Shown: positions 1 through 8,650 of the stretch, in pieces
How positions within the stretch are numbered: position 1 is the stretch's first letter
How the letters are laid out: each line of letters begins with the position of its first letter
DNA from: Chloroflexota bacterium
GTDB taxonomy: Bacteria > Chloroflexota > Anaerolineae > J102
DNA length: 64,000 bases
NCBI GenBank assembly: GCA_029782215.1
Contig: JAKOVD010000066.1
Span: 1 to 64,000 of the forward strand
Direction: 5' to 3'
Notes under the pieces: model-generated
What the model was told of the DNA's origin: nothing
Databases searched by the model: none
What the model saw: the letters and a program-made list of their open reading frames with translations, nothing else
Program-made: the position numbers and the translations under genes

Positions 1-129
1 CTCCACCGGGCTCAAGAGACCCATGAGATAGGCTTTGGCTCTGCTACGGGCCTCACTCCGGACGAAGCGCCCGCCGATACGTTCCATGACTGACTCCAAT
101 TCTTGGGACCATTGTTCGACATCATTCAT
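1..129 (-). CDS. IS701 family transposase, N-terminal fragment (continues beyond window)
   Basis: Reading leftward from the ATG at 129, 43 codons stay open to the window edge. The peptide contains ERIGGRFVRSEARSRA followed by AYLMGLLSPVE. This matches the N-terminus of IS701-type DDE transposases, which carry an arginine-rich RF.RSE.R.RA segment just before the conserved LSPVERKNGWQLAE block. A GGAAGG ribosome site lies about ten bases before the ATG. The catalytic DDE residues lie outside the window, so whether the enzyme is intact cannot be judged. It would cut and paste its own element. Confidence 0.75.
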   Translation of the reverse strand, partial: MNDVEQWSQELESVMERIGGRFVRSEARSRAKAYLMGLLSPVE

Positions 130-199
130 GTTGATGTACCTTCCATCGCTGACTTGTGACGTCGCGATTATACACCAACATCTACAACTGTAGTACTAG
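1..199 (-). mobile_element. end of an IS701-family insertion sequence (cut by window edge)
   Basis: The start of an IS701-type transposase gene runs leftward off the window edge. The short region upstream of its ATG is AT-richer than the flanks and contains a 12-bp palindrome with arms CTACA and TGTAG at 182-193, followed by CTAG at 196-199. IS701-family elements often duplicate a 4-bp target of this kind, so the element probably ends near position 195-199. The outer boundary is inferred: the other end is not in view and the terminal repeat cannot be checked. Confidence 0.6.
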
Positions 200-245
200 A
201 ATGTTCTTTATCGGCTGGCCACGAGGCCAGCGCCGGGTGACGATG

Positions 246-282
246 CCCCAGCCTGATAGCGATGGCTGGGGTTTTCTTTTTC
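246..282 (+). terminator. intrinsic terminator upstream of the GNAT-like pseudogene
   Basis: CCCCAGCC at 246-253 pairs perfectly with GGCTGGGG at 264-271 across a 10-base loop. It is followed by TTTTCTTTTT, a classic Rho-independent terminator on the plus strand. No rightward gene is visible before it, so its parent gene may have been displaced by the IS element on its left. It could instead act as an attenuator for the gene starting at 316. Confidence 0.75.
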
Positions 283-315
283 TGGACGCCCCTGCTCACG
301 AACAGGAGGAAGGCT

Positions 316-720
316 ATGCGCGCCGACACGTTTGAACGCATTCGCATTGCCCCAAACAGCTACGGCGTCAGCCTGATGCGCCAGTTCGAACACTAGAGTC
401 CCTTTGCGGCGCCCCTGGCCGAACGGCTGGCCGCTGAGTGTGACACCGGCAGCCGCGCCCTCCATCTGGGTCTGGTCAGCGGCCGCGGCGAGCTGCTGGC
501 CCGCACCCGCCTTGTGGTCGATTCGCTGCGAGCGATCATCGTCGACGAGCTGGAGGTCGCGCCGGGCCAGACCCTGTTGGCCCCGGAGATTCTGCGTTTC
601 GCCGCAGACGAGGCCGCAGCGCGCAGGCGCTCCCTGGCGGTGTTCGCCGCTGAGGATGATATCGCGGACTGGGCTTCCCTGGGATTTACCGATATGGGCT
701 ACCGCGTTCTGGCGCTCTAG
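316..720 (+). pseudogene. GNAT-like acetyltransferase gene interrupted by in-frame TAG
   Basis: A strong ribosome site (AGGAGGAAGG, 304-313) precedes the ATG at 316. The frame is open to 720 (135 codons) except for one TAG at 394-396, after residue 26. Downstream residues such as VDELEVAPGQ, LRFAADEAA and the ending FTDMGYRVLAL resemble the C-terminal half of Gcn5-related N-acetyltransferases: the beta strand, the acetyl-CoA helix, then a GF..xGYR strand. The frame continues cleanly after the stop, so a single change (TGG or CAG to TAG) would explain it. An internal ATG at 514 could only give a 68-residue fragment. It is probably a recent pseudogene or a sequencing error. Family assignment is moderate because the protein is short for GNAT. 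Confidence 0.55.
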
Positions 721-759
721 CTGCGCGCCGCCGCCCAACGGCCGAGCGACCCTGGGAGC

Positions 760-777
760 GCCGAGCCCCAGCTCGGC
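760..777. terminator. hairpin between convergent genes
   Basis: GCCGAGC (760-766) and GCTCGGC (771-777) form a perfect 7-bp stem with a CCCA loop, between the ends of the GNAT-like pseudogene (+) and sbcC (-). There is no U-tract on either strand, so it is only a terminator candidate. Confidence 0.4.
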
Positions 778-795
778 CCTAACGACCGCGCAGAA

Positions 796-3363
796 CTACA
801 TCACCCAATAGCGAGAGCCGTGCCTGTCGTCTTTAAGCACCTGGATGCGGACAGGAAACTGCTCTTTGAGCTCATCGATGTGGGTGATCACCAGGACCAG
901 GGCGAACTCGTCCTTGATCATGTGAATGGCCTCGACCAGGTTTTCACGCCCGTGGGCGTCCTGTGTGCCGAAGCCCTCGTCCAGGAAGAGGGTTTGCAGC
1001 GCTGCGCCGGCGCGGCGGGCCAGTAGCCGGCTGAGGGCAATGCGCAGCGCCAGATCGGCGCGGAACGCTTCGCCGCCGGAAAACATCTCGTAGGGGCGTG
1101 AACCCAATTCATCGGACAGGATGATATCCAGGGTTTCACGCACGCCGCCGCTCTTCAGGTCGCGCTGGGTCTTCAGGCGGACATTCATGCGGCCATCGGA
1201 CAGGCGCAGCAGAAGGCGATTGGCTTCGGCCTCCAGCTCTGGCAGCGCCGCTTCGATGATCATGGCCTGCACGCCGCCGGGACCAAAGGCTTCGTGCAGA
1301 TGGCGATAGCGGCTGGCTTGCTCCCGGCTTTGACCCAGCTCGCGCAGCTTTTGCAGGCGCTCTGGCACAAGCGCCTCGCAGCTCTGCAAGCGCTGCTGTG
1401 CCGCCGCCAGGCGGCCGGTGGCGTCCTCCCACTGGCGGCGCAGCTCGGCGGCCTTCTGTCCCAGGGTTCGCGCCTGTGTCTGCAAGCCCGGCAGCGCCGC
1501 CACCTGCCCGTCCAGATCCCGCAGCCTCTCGCGATCCCGGCCCAGGGCATCTTCCTCCCGCTGCCAGCGCGCCTCGGCGTTCTGCACCTGCAGCCGCAGG
1601 TCGTCGCTTTGTTCCAGGGCTGTCTCCAGGTCGTGCTGCTTACGCTCAAAGCCTGCCAGGTTCGCCAACGCCGTCTGGACCTGCCGGTGCGCGGTTTCAT
1701 CGTAGTCGAGACGGGCCATCTCGGCGTCCAGGGCAGCCAGTTGGGCTTGCACCTCACGGGCGTAGTCCCCCTGTTCCAACTGCTGGGTGAGCGCTGTCAC
1801 CCGCGCCTGCTGCTGCGGCAGGGCTTCGCCGGCAACATGCGCCTCCTGCAGCGCTGCTTCGAGCTCGGCCCGGCGCCGCTGCAGTGCGGGCAGGCGCCGG
1901 AGATCGCGTTCGGTGGCCTGCATCTCGGCCTGGATCGCCTGCAGATCGGCGCCGATCTGTTTGATCCGTTCGGCGGCATCCCGGTACTGTTCCCGCAGAG
2001 CGGCCAACTGCTGATCGTACTCCTGTTCCAGGTGCTGCCGCCCGCCGGCATCGAGGGGCTGCCTGCATACAGGACAGACGCTCGCCTCGCCGGCCCGCAG
2101 CATGTCCAGGCGCTCTCGCAGCGTGTCACCCTCGTTCTGGATGCGGCTTCTGTCCTGTTCCAGGCGAGCGCGGTCGGCGGTGAGCAGAGCCCCCTGTTCG
2201 CGCCGGGCCTGGCTTCGCGCCTGGACGTCTTCGAGGTGGCCGATTTCCGCTGCCGTCTGCGCCCGCTCGCCTTCCCGGTCCGCTATCCCCTGCGCCCGCC
2301 GCTGTGACTCCTCCATCTCCCGGCGGGCCAGCCGCAGCTCGCTCTCCAGGTGGGCTTTTGCCTCCAGCAGGCTGCGCTGGCCCTGCTGGATCTGCTGTTC
2401 CAGCGGTCGCCGGGCGCGCAGGCGTTCGGACCAGAGCGCTTCTTCACGGCGCGCTGCCTGGAGCGCGGCAAAGCCCGCCGTGATGGCTTCGCGCTCTGCC
2501 AACAGGGTATCGACGCCCTGCAGGCGGACCTGGAAGCTTCGCCATTGTTTCTCGGTGTCGCGGTGATCGGCAAGAGCCTGAGTCAACCGGCGTCCCAGGT
2601 CTTCGCGCTCGGCCTGCTTGCCCAGCAGCGCCTGAATCTCCAGGCGAGCCGCTGTCTCCACGCGTTCAGCTTCGGTCAGATCCAGCTTGGCCCGCGTCTC
2701 GGCCAGCGTTGTCGTGCGCACCTGCTCCTCGTAGAGGGGGCGCTGGGCGATCTCCTGGTCCATGCGCTGGACCTCGCGCTCAAGGGCCACCGCTTCGGCT
2801 TCCGCGAGCTTGGACCGCTGTTTGGCAGCATCGGCATACTCGTCGTACTGCTTCAGGTTCAGGATAGCAGCCAGGATGCCCTTGCGCTCGCCGGGCGTCT
2901 TGCGCGTGAAGGCATCGGCTTCGCCCTGTTTGAGAAAGGCCGAATGAACAAAGGTGTCGTAGTCCATGCGCAGGATGGCAGTGATGCGGTCCTGCGTGAG
3001 CCGCAGATTGGGCTCGGTCAGCGGCTGCCAGGCCGCGCCGGCCGCATCCCAGATGGCCAGCTCCAATTCTGACTTGCGGCTGCGGCCGCTGACCATTCGC
3101 TTGCGAATGACGTTGTAGCGTTGTCCCGCCAGGTCGAACTCGAACTCGACCTGCATCTCGGCGCTGCCCGTATGCATCAGGTCGTCATCCGAGTTGGTGC
3201 GGGCCCTGCCCCAAAGCGCCCACGTGATCGCGTCCAGCAGCGCCGACTTGCCGTGGCCGTTCTCACCCACCAGGCACACCAGGTGCATGCTGCTGAAGTC
3301 CAGGGACTCCAGGCTGTCCCTGTAGCTGAGGAAGTTTTGCAGGCGTAGCTTGTGGGGTATCAT
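796..3363 (-). CDS. sbcC: SMC-family DNA exonuclease subunit SbcC (Rad50-like ATPase)
   Basis: The 855-residue protein has Rad50/SbcC architecture. An N-terminal Walker A GENGHGKS lies at residues 33-40. Long Arg/Glu/Gln-rich coiled coils flank a zinc hook CPVC near residue 430. The C-terminal ATPase half has signature FSGGEAFR near 763 and Walker B TLFLDEGFG near 794. With the SbcD (Mre11-like) nuclease, SbcC opens hairpins and clears blocked DNA ends in an ATP-dependent way. No sbcD is seen on either side within the window, although in many bacteria it sits directly upstream; here a divergent unrelated gene takes that place. The length is a little under that of many SbcC proteins (around 1,000 residues), suggesting shorter coiled coils. 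The start MIPHKLRLQNFLSYRD is typical of the family. Confidence 0.93.
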   Translation of the reverse strand: MIPHKLRLQNFLSYRDSLESLDFSSMHLVCLVGENGHGKSALLDAITWALWGRARTNSDDDLMHTGSAEMQVEFEFDLAGQRYNVIRKRMVSGRSRKSELELAIWDAAGAAWQPLTEPNLRLTQDRITAILRMDYDTFVHSAFLKQGEADAFTRKTPGERKGILAAILNLKQYDEYADAAKQRSKLAEAEAVALEREVQRMDQEIAQRPLYEEQVRTTTLAETRAKLDLTEAERVETAARLEIQALLGKQAEREDLGRRLTQALADHRDTEKQWRSFQVRLQGVDTLLAEREAITAGFAALQAARREEALWSERLRARRPLEQQIQQGQRSLLEAKAHLESELRLARREMEESQRRAQGIADREGERAQTAAEIGHLEDVQARSQARREQGALLTADRARLEQDRSRIQNEGDTLRERLDMLRAGEASVCPVCRQPLDAGGRQHLEQEYDQQLAALREQYRDAAERIKQIGADLQAIQAEMQATERDLRRLPALQRRRAELEAALQEAHVAGEALPQQQARVTALTQQLEQGDYAREVQAQLAALDAEMARLDYDETAHRQVQTALANLAGFERKQHDLETALEQSDDLRLQVQNAEARWQREEDALGRDRERLRDLDGQVAALPGLQTQARTLGQKAAELRRQWEDATGRLAAAQQRLQSCEALVPERLQKLRELGQSREQASRYRHLHEAFGPGGVQAMIIEAALPELEAEANRLLLRLSDGRMNVRLKTQRDLKSGGVRETLDIILSDELGSRPYEMFSGGEAFRADLALRIALSRLLARRAGAALQTLFLDEGFGTQDAHGRENLVEAIHMIKDEFALVLVITHIDELKEQFPVRIQVLKDDRHGSRYWVM

Positions 3364-3482
3364 TGCGTTGGCGCAGGTGGCAGGAGGCGTGCGTGCAGCG
3401 GGCCTTCAGTCTACCACGAGCCTTGTCACCCGATCAAAACATTTGTTCGAGGTTCGCCCGTCTGTGACCGGCGGTCAAGTCC

Positions 3483-4394
3483 ATGGAAGCGATGAAACGA
3501 GCTATTAGCGTCAGCCTGGGCAGCAGCACCCGCAACAAGGCTGCGGTGATCCAGTTCAAGGGTGTGCCCATCAGCGTCGAGCGCATCGGCACGGATGGAG
3601 ATGAGACCAAAGCGCGGGAGCTATTCGAGCGGCTGGATGGCACGGTGGATGCCCTGGGTGTGGGCGGCGTCGAGCTCTATCTGCGCGTCGGCGACAAGGA
3701 GTATCCCCTGCGCTCCGGGCTTGGTCTGGTCAGGAACGTCAAAACGACCCCGGCCGTGGATGGCCGCGGTCTCAAACATACGCTGGAGCGCCGCGTCTTC
3801 GAGCTGGCAGCGCCGGCCCTGGGCTTCAAGCCGCATTACCACATGGCCTTTATGACCCTCGGCGTCGATCGCTTTGGCATGGCCGAAGGCGTGGCTTCAG
3901 TGTCCGATCACGTCACCTACGGCGACCTTATGTTCGGCCTGGGGGTTCCCATCCCGATCCACAGCGTCGGCCAGCTCACCCGGCTGGGAAGGGTTCTGCT
4001 GCCGGTCATCGGCAAATTGCCCATCTCGATGGTCTATCCCACGGGTGAGAAACAAGAGGAGATCAAACCCCGCTTTGAGAAGTACTGGAATGAAGCGGAG
4101 CTGATCGCCGGCGACTTTCTCTACATCCGGCGCCATCTGCCGGACCGGCTCACGGGCAAGACGGTGGTCACCAACACCACCACCGAAGACGATGTGGAGC
4201 TGCTGCGCGCACGCGGCCTCAAGTGGCTGATCACGACGACACCCCGTTATGAAGGGCGCTCCTTCGGCACCAACATGCTCGAAGCTGCCTTGACCGCTTA
4301 TGCCGGCAAGGGCAGGGTGCTGACGGATGCCGAGCTGAACGACCTCATCGATGATCTGGAGATCAGGCCAAGCGTTCAGCGCCTCAATTCATGA
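3483..4394 (+). CDS. conserved protein of the family labelled quinate 5-dehydrogenase in Chloroflexota
   Basis: The 303-residue protein begins MEAMKRAISVSLGSS; an alternative ATG at 3492 would remove three residues. It resembles a family found mainly in Chloroflexota and related bacteria that databases often name quinate 5-dehydrogenase. I see no clear GxGxxG nucleotide-binding motif and no shikimate-dehydrogenase signature, so that function is doubtful. Recognisable conserved-looking blocks are RIGTDGD, VDALGVGG, GLKHTLERRV and TNTTTEDDVE. The protein is soluble, with no signal peptide. Its stop overlaps the next gene by 4 bases (ATGA), so translation of the M1 peptidase is probably coupled to it. 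The true role is unknown. Confidence 0.7.
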   Translation: MEAMKRAISVSLGSSTRNKAAVIQFKGVPISVERIGTDGDETKARELFERLDGTVDALGVGGVELYLRVGDKEYPLRSGLGLVRNVKTTPAVDGRGLKHTLERRVFELAAPALGFKPHYHMAFMTLGVDRFGMAEGVASVSDHVTYGDLMFGLGVPIPIHSVGQLTRLGRVLLPVIGKLPISMVYPTGEKQEEIKPRFEKYWNEAELIAGDFLYIRRHLPDRLTGKTVVTNTTTEDDVELLRARGLKWLITTTPRYEGRSFGTNMLEAALTAYAGKGRVLTDAELNDLIDDLEIRPSVQRLNS

Positions 4395-6028
4395 TAGCCA
4401 GCGGCTTCACCCGAAGTGGCTTTGCCAGGGTGGCAAGGCGACACGGCGTCCTCCTGTTTGGACTGGCGGCCCTGTTGTTGGTGTCCTGCGCGCCGCCCGC
4501 AGTCCCTACGGCCACACCGGCATCCTCGCCTGGTCCGGCCCTGACCCCAGCCGCCACGGCGGCGCCCACCAGCCCATCGGCGACTCAGGTCCCCACGGCT
4601 ACGGCGCCTGTCCAAGCGGGGCGCGGCAGTCCCCCGGCGCCCCGGTTGTTCGACACGGCTTGGGATGACCGGTCTATCTTCGCGCTCGGCCTGGTCAAGA
4701 GCGAGCAGTCTGCTCTGCAGGCACTGCCGGGCGCGAGCATCTACCATATCGATCTCACCCTTTCTGACGACCTGACCAGGCTGAAAGGCCGTGAGGAAGT
4801 GCGCTATACCAACACCGAAGATGTGGCGCTGGAAGAGGTCTACTTCCGGCTCTTCCCGAATCTGGCCGATGGGGCGAGCCAGGTCAGCAACGTCACCGTC
4901 AACGGCGAGCCTGTGCAGCCGCACTTCAAGCTGCGTAACAGCGCCATGTCCGTGCCAATGGCTCCGGCTTTGCAGCCAGGGGAGCAGGTGGTCATCGCCA
5001 TGGACTTCGACGTGACCGTTCCTACGGAGCCGGGAGGCAACTACGGCACGTTCGCCATGACCGACGGCATTCTGGCGCTTGCGCACGCTTACCCCATGAT
5101 CGCCGTCTATGATCAAACGGGTTGGAACGTGGAGATTGCGCCGCAGATCGGAGATGTGGCGTATGCCGATTCGAGCTACTACCTCGTGCGTGTGAACGCG
5201 CCTGCCGGTCAGCGCCTGCTGACTTCGGGCCGCGAAGTGGACCGCCAGGAAAAGGGCGAGCGGCAAACAACCACATTTGCCGCGGGTCCTGTGCGTGACT
5301 TCTACCTTGTTTCCAGCGATGGCTTCGTAGAAGCCAGTCGCAAGGTGGGTGAGACCACGATTCGCGCCTTTGCGCCTGCCAATGTCAAGGACGTCAATGA
5401 GACCGGCTTAGGGTTTGCCGCCAAGGCTTTCGAGACCTACAGCGACCTGGTGGGCGTCTATCCCTTCACCGAGCTGGACGTCGTGGGAACGCCCACGCTG
5501 GCGGGAGGCGTCGAGTATCCCGGTCTCGTTGTGATTGCCTTGTCACTTTACGACCCCAGCAACAACTACTTTGAGGCTGTGGCTGCCCATGAGGTGGGAC
5601 ACCAGTGGTTCTACAGCACGGTAGGCGACGACCAGGTCGATGAACCCTGGCTGGACGAATCCCTCACCCAATACCTCACGCTGCGTTACTATGGCAAGCT
5701 CTATGGGCAGAGCGGCTACGACGGCTTTCGCTCCTATCTCAATGACCGCTGGCACAGCGTCAAGAACGTCGACAAGCCGATCGGTTTGCCGGTTGCGGCC
5801 TACAGTGAAGAGGAGTACAGCGCTATCGTCTATGGCAAGGGTCCCCTGTTCTTCGAGGCGCTGGCGCAGAAGATGGGCGATGCCAGGTTCGATGCCTTCC
5901 TCAAGGACTACTACCAGGCCTTCAAGTACGGCAACAGCACGAGCAAGAGTCTGCAGCAGTTGGCAGAGAAGCACTGTGGCTGTAACCTGGCGCCGCTCTT
6001 CCAGGAATGGGTGTACCCGAAGAGCTGA
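4391..6028 (+). CDS. M1 family (gluzincin) metallopeptidase, lipoprotein
   Basis: The 545-residue protein has a lipoprotein signal with a hydrophobic stretch and lipobox LVSC at about residue 36. A Pro/Ala/Thr-rich linker follows, then an M1 aminopeptidase-like region. Zinc site HEVGHQ lies near residue 400, and the downstream glutamate is in DEPWLDESLTQY. This is the HExxH-(18)-E arrangement of gluzincins. An N-terminal saddle-like beta domain (IDLTLSDDLTRLKGREEV) precedes it. It probably acts on peptides at the outer face of the membrane. The start overlaps the stop of the upstream gene by 4 bases. The exact specificity is not shown: the GxMEN-type motif appears as LAGGVEYPG, the variant common in bacterial M1 homologues of unknown substrate. 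Confidence 0.88.
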   Translation: MIASGFTRSGFARVARRHGVLLFGLAALLLVSCAPPAVPTATPASSPGPALTPAATAAPTSPSATQVPTATAPVQAGRGSPPAPRLFDTAWDDRSIFALGLVKSEQSALQALPGASIYHIDLTLSDDLTRLKGREEVRYTNTEDVALEEVYFRLFPNLADGASQVSNVTVNGEPVQPHFKLRNSAMSVPMAPALQPGEQVVIAMDFDVTVPTEPGGNYGTFAMTDGILALAHAYPMIAVYDQTGWNVEIAPQIGDVAYADSSYYLVRVNAPAGQRLLTSGREVDRQEKGERQTTTFAAGPVRDFYLVSSDGFVEASRKVGETTIRAFAPANVKDVNETGLGFAAKAFETYSDLVGVYPFTELDVVGTPTLAGGVEYPGLVVIALSLYDPSNNYFEAVAAHEVGHQWFYSTVGDDQVDEPWLDESLTQYLTLRYYGKLYGQSGYDGFRSYLNDRWHSVKNVDKPIGLPVAAYSEEEYSAIVYGKGPLFFEALAQKMGDARFDAFLKDYYQAFKYGNSTSKSLQQLAEKHCGCNLAPLFQEWVYPKS

Positions 6029-6055
6029 AGCGCCGGGAGGCGGAGCGCCGCCCCT

Positions 6056-6505
6056 TCAAACCGGATCGTTGTTTATCGCACAGCGGGCAATGGCGGCGCC
6101 CTGCCAGCGGCCATCGCCGTACTTGCCCCAAGCCATCAGCCTGGTGGGCGTGACGGCAATGATAACGTCGTAGTCCGGGCTCTCGCCGAGGTCCCAATCA
6201 TACTTCTTCTGGAAGAGGGGTTGGATGCGGGGACGTGCTTCCAGCGCCAGCGCTGCCGTGCCTTCAATGATAATCGGATTCATTGGGTCGGAATCGTGCA
6301 GCACCACAGCCGGCTGGCGAGTGATATTGGCGGCCTTGACGGCGGTCCCGGTGGTGACGACATAGATCCTGCCGTCGCACCAGACATGCCAGATCGGGCT
6401 GGCATGTGGGCGGCCATCGGGCCGAACGCTGGTGAACCAGCAGCAGTCCGCCGCCGCAAAGCGTTCGACCAGGCTGTACAAGACCGGATCGGGGGTGTCT
6501 GTCAT
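6056..6505 (-). CDS. pyridoxamine 5'-phosphate oxidase-fold (PPOX) protein
   Basis: The 149-residue split-barrel protein has the typical N-terminal strands CCWFTSVRPDGRPHASPIWHVW and IYVVTTGTAVKAANI (each given in part), followed by VVLHDSDPMNPIIIEGTA. Such proteins bind FMN, F420 or heme and reduce or detoxify small substrates. The cofactor cannot be decided from sequence alone, though the TAVKAANI block resembles the F420/FMN group. The gene lies 41 bases downstream of the DUF2079 gene on the same strand and may be co-transcribed. It converges on the M1 peptidase gene, with only 27 bases between stops. Confidence 0.8.
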   Translation of the reverse strand: MTDTPDPVLYSLVERFAAADCCWFTSVRPDGRPHASPIWHVWCDGRIYVVTTGTAVKAANITRQPAVVLHDSDPMNPIIIEGTAALALEARPRIQPLFQKKYDWDLGESPDYDVIIAVTPTRLMAWGKYGDGRWQGAAIARCAINNDPV

Positions 6506-6546
6506 GTCACATGGTTCGATGGGGAGAGTGGCGCCTGGACCGCGGG

Positions 6547-8541
6547 CTATTGGACGGTGACGTCGCTCACCTTGACCAGGGTCTTGCCGGGACCGCCGAT
6601 TTCGATGCGGTCGAGGGTGTCGCGGTCATAGGCGCCGGCCCACAGCTCATAGGTTCCCGGTGCCAGATCGGCCGGCAGGGTCAGGGTGTGATCATCCAGC
6701 ACGATGCCCGGATTGGTCCAGGTGTGCCACAGCGTGGTGGGGAAGCGGCCCTCTCCCACCTCCTGGTCACTTTGGGCGACGCGGGTCAGGGAGCCGTCAG
6801 CCTGGGGGCGCCGGGGGTCGAGGAGGTGGACGAAGAAGACATAGTTGCGATCCATGGCGGTATCCCGCGTTCGCTGCCAGGCCAGGGCGATCCGTGTGCT
6901 CTGACCCGGCGCCAACACCGGCGCCTGTGACGGGTCAGCGCTGTCAAGCCAGCCGTAGGCCGACAGGACCAAGGGACTCATCGTGGGCGGGACCGTGGGC
7001 ATGGGCGCCAGGGGAACGCTGCGCTGGCGGGCCAGCAGGCGGAAGGGTCCCCTGGCGGCCGTCTGGACGTACTCGTGCCACGAGGGAGGAAAGGCGTCGG
7101 CAGCGGCGTAGGGGAAGATCGGCGCGCCGATGGCGCCGGGATCGTTTCTTTCCAGCAGGTAGTCAGGGGGCTCCTGCGGGCGTGACAGCAGGGTGTAGAT
7201 GTGCTGGCGCTGCGAAAGGTGCGGCACCAGGGGCCATTCGGTGCTGACGGCGGCGGCGGGCGGCACCTGGGCCAACAGCGCATAGGCGGCCTTGTCCTCG
7301 TCCAACACCCGGAAGGCGTCGATGCTTGCCAGCCGTCCCCCTGGGGCCAGGCTGAACAGGTAGTAGCCGGCCCCCACGCCGATTACCAGGAGCGCTCCCA
7401 TCGCCAGGTAAAAGGGCTGCACGCGGCGGCCCCGGCGCTGCAGCCAGGCTCCCAGGTACGCCCAGGCCTCGATCAGGGCGAAGTACAGGATCGGCAGCAG
7501 GGGAGGATTGTAGTAGGACTGGATCGACCACTGCGGCTCATAGCCGCTGAGCATCAGATAACCCAAGATGGGGAAGGCCAGGAGAATGGCGGGCACACCC
7601 AACAGGGGTAGGAAGAGGAGGGGAGCGAACAGGCGCAGGATAAACCAGAGCTTCTGGGGCTGCAGGAGATGGGAGAGCACCAGCCCCGGCTGCGTCAGAA
7701 ACACCTTGATGGCGCTCTCGGGCGTGGCGCCCATCCAGGGATAGCGCCTGTCGACGAAGGGATAGGGCATTCCCCGCGTCAGCGCCGGATAGAAGACGCG
7801 CAGCACCAGCACCGCCCAGACCAGCGCGAAGGCGCCGAGCAGGATGCCGTCGCGCCGTCGAAAACCGCGTGGGCGCAAGGCTACGATGTAGAGGCTGAAC
7901 GAGAGAAGCGTGACCGTGAGGTCTTCCTTGACGAGCAGCAGGAGACCCAGGGAGATGAAGGTGAGCCGGCGCTGGCCTGTCAGCAGGCCGTAGAGGGCGA
8001 AGCCAAGCAGAGGGGGCGTCAACGCCACCTCATGAAAGTCGTTGAGATTGGCGTTGTGGAGGGCGGGATAGAGCAGATAGGACAGGGCGAACAGGAGTGC
8101 AAAGCCCGTTGTTGCCCGGCGGGACGGCAGGTAGGGGGCCAGGCGCTCCCGGGCAAACAGGTAGATGGGCAGCGAACCCAGCGCCAACGCCAGCGATTGC
8201 AGGATCATGAGCACGCGGACGTCGGGAACAAGCCAGTAGAGTGGCGCAATCAGGGCCAGGATCGGCTCAAAGTGATCGTAGTAGCCCCCCGTTTCATAGA
8301 CCAGCGTCGTCTGGAAAAGGCGGCCGTGGGCGATGTTCCAGACCACCTGGTCGTAGATGCCCAGGTCGTATCCCGTGCCCAGGGCGCGATGGTGCAGCAG
8401 GGCGAGAACGCTCAGCGTGACTGCGCCCAGGAGGAACAGCACGATGTAGGGCGCGTGAACGTGCAACTGTCCCCTGCGGGCAAGGCTCATGCGAGAAGGT
8501 ACATGCGAAAGGAGTGCGAAAGGCTTGGCGAGCCCTGTCAT
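6547..8541 (-). CDS. DUF2079 family polytopic membrane protein
   Basis: The 664-residue protein has about ten to twelve hydrophobic segments in its first 420 residues and a soluble C-terminal region. Residues around 55-85 carry the DUF2079 signature GYDLGIYDQVVWN and YDHFEPIL. The family is GT-C-like and predicted to work at the membrane, perhaps on lipid-linked sugars, but no activity is established. The C-terminal part (after about residue 510) is a beta-rich extracellular domain similar in style to the C-terminus of the divergent neighbour at 8651. The two genes are head to head and may serve the same glycan process. An alternative start, MSLARRGQ, lies at 8490. Confidence 0.82.
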   Translation of the reverse strand: MTGLAKPFALLSHVPSRMSLARRGQLHVHAPYIVLFLLGAVTLSVLALLHHRALGTGYDLGIYDQVVWNIAHGRLFQTTLVYETGGYYDHFEPILALIAPLYWLVPDVRVLMILQSLALALGSLPIYLFARERLAPYLPSRRATTGFALLFALSYLLYPALHNANLNDFHEVALTPPLLGFALYGLLTGQRRLTFISLGLLLLVKEDLTVTLLSFSLYIVALRPRGFRRRDGILLGAFALVWAVLVLRVFYPALTRGMPYPFVDRRYPWMGATPESAIKVFLTQPGLVLSHLLQPQKLWFILRLFAPLLFLPLLGVPAILLAFPILGYLMLSGYEPQWSIQSYYNPPLLPILYFALIEAWAYLGAWLQRRGRRVQPFYLAMGALLVIGVGAGYYLFSLAPGGRLASIDAFRVLDEDKAAYALLAQVPPAAAVSTEWPLVPHLSQRQHIYTLLSRPQEPPDYLLERNDPGAIGAPIFPYAAADAFPPSWHEYVQTAARGPFRLLARQRSVPLAPMPTVPPTMSPLVLSAYGWLDSADPSQAPVLAPGQSTRIALAWQRTRDTAMDRNYVFFVHLLDPRRPQADGSLTRVAQSDQEVGEGRFPTTLWHTWTNPGIVLDDHTLTLPADLAPGTYELWAGAYDRDTLDRIEIGGPGKTLVKVSDVTVQ

Positions 8542-8553
8542 GCTGGCTAGAAT
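8525..8553 (+). promoter_or_regulatory. putative promoter of the GT39-type gene
   Basis: TTGGCG (8525-8530), a 17-bp spacer and TAGAAT (8548-8553) point rightward toward the ATG at 8651. It overlaps the first codons of the divergent DUF2079 gene if that gene starts at 8541. Confidence 0.45.
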
Positions 8554-8650
8554 GCGTACAACCTGGCGCCAACGCCTGTCTAGTCTACATCAATGGCAGG
8601 CCGTGATCATAAGGCTGCCTGGCTGCCGCAAACGAACCCCGGTCTTCCCC

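Noticed and set aside
167-172. TATAAT on the minus strand as the transposase promoter
   Set aside because: Candidate -35 boxes are only 9-15 bp away, so the spacing is wrong.
394-396. TAG as a pyrrolysine or other recoded codon
   Set aside because: No pyrrolysine genes are in view, the family does not need it, and a simple nonsense change or base error explains it.
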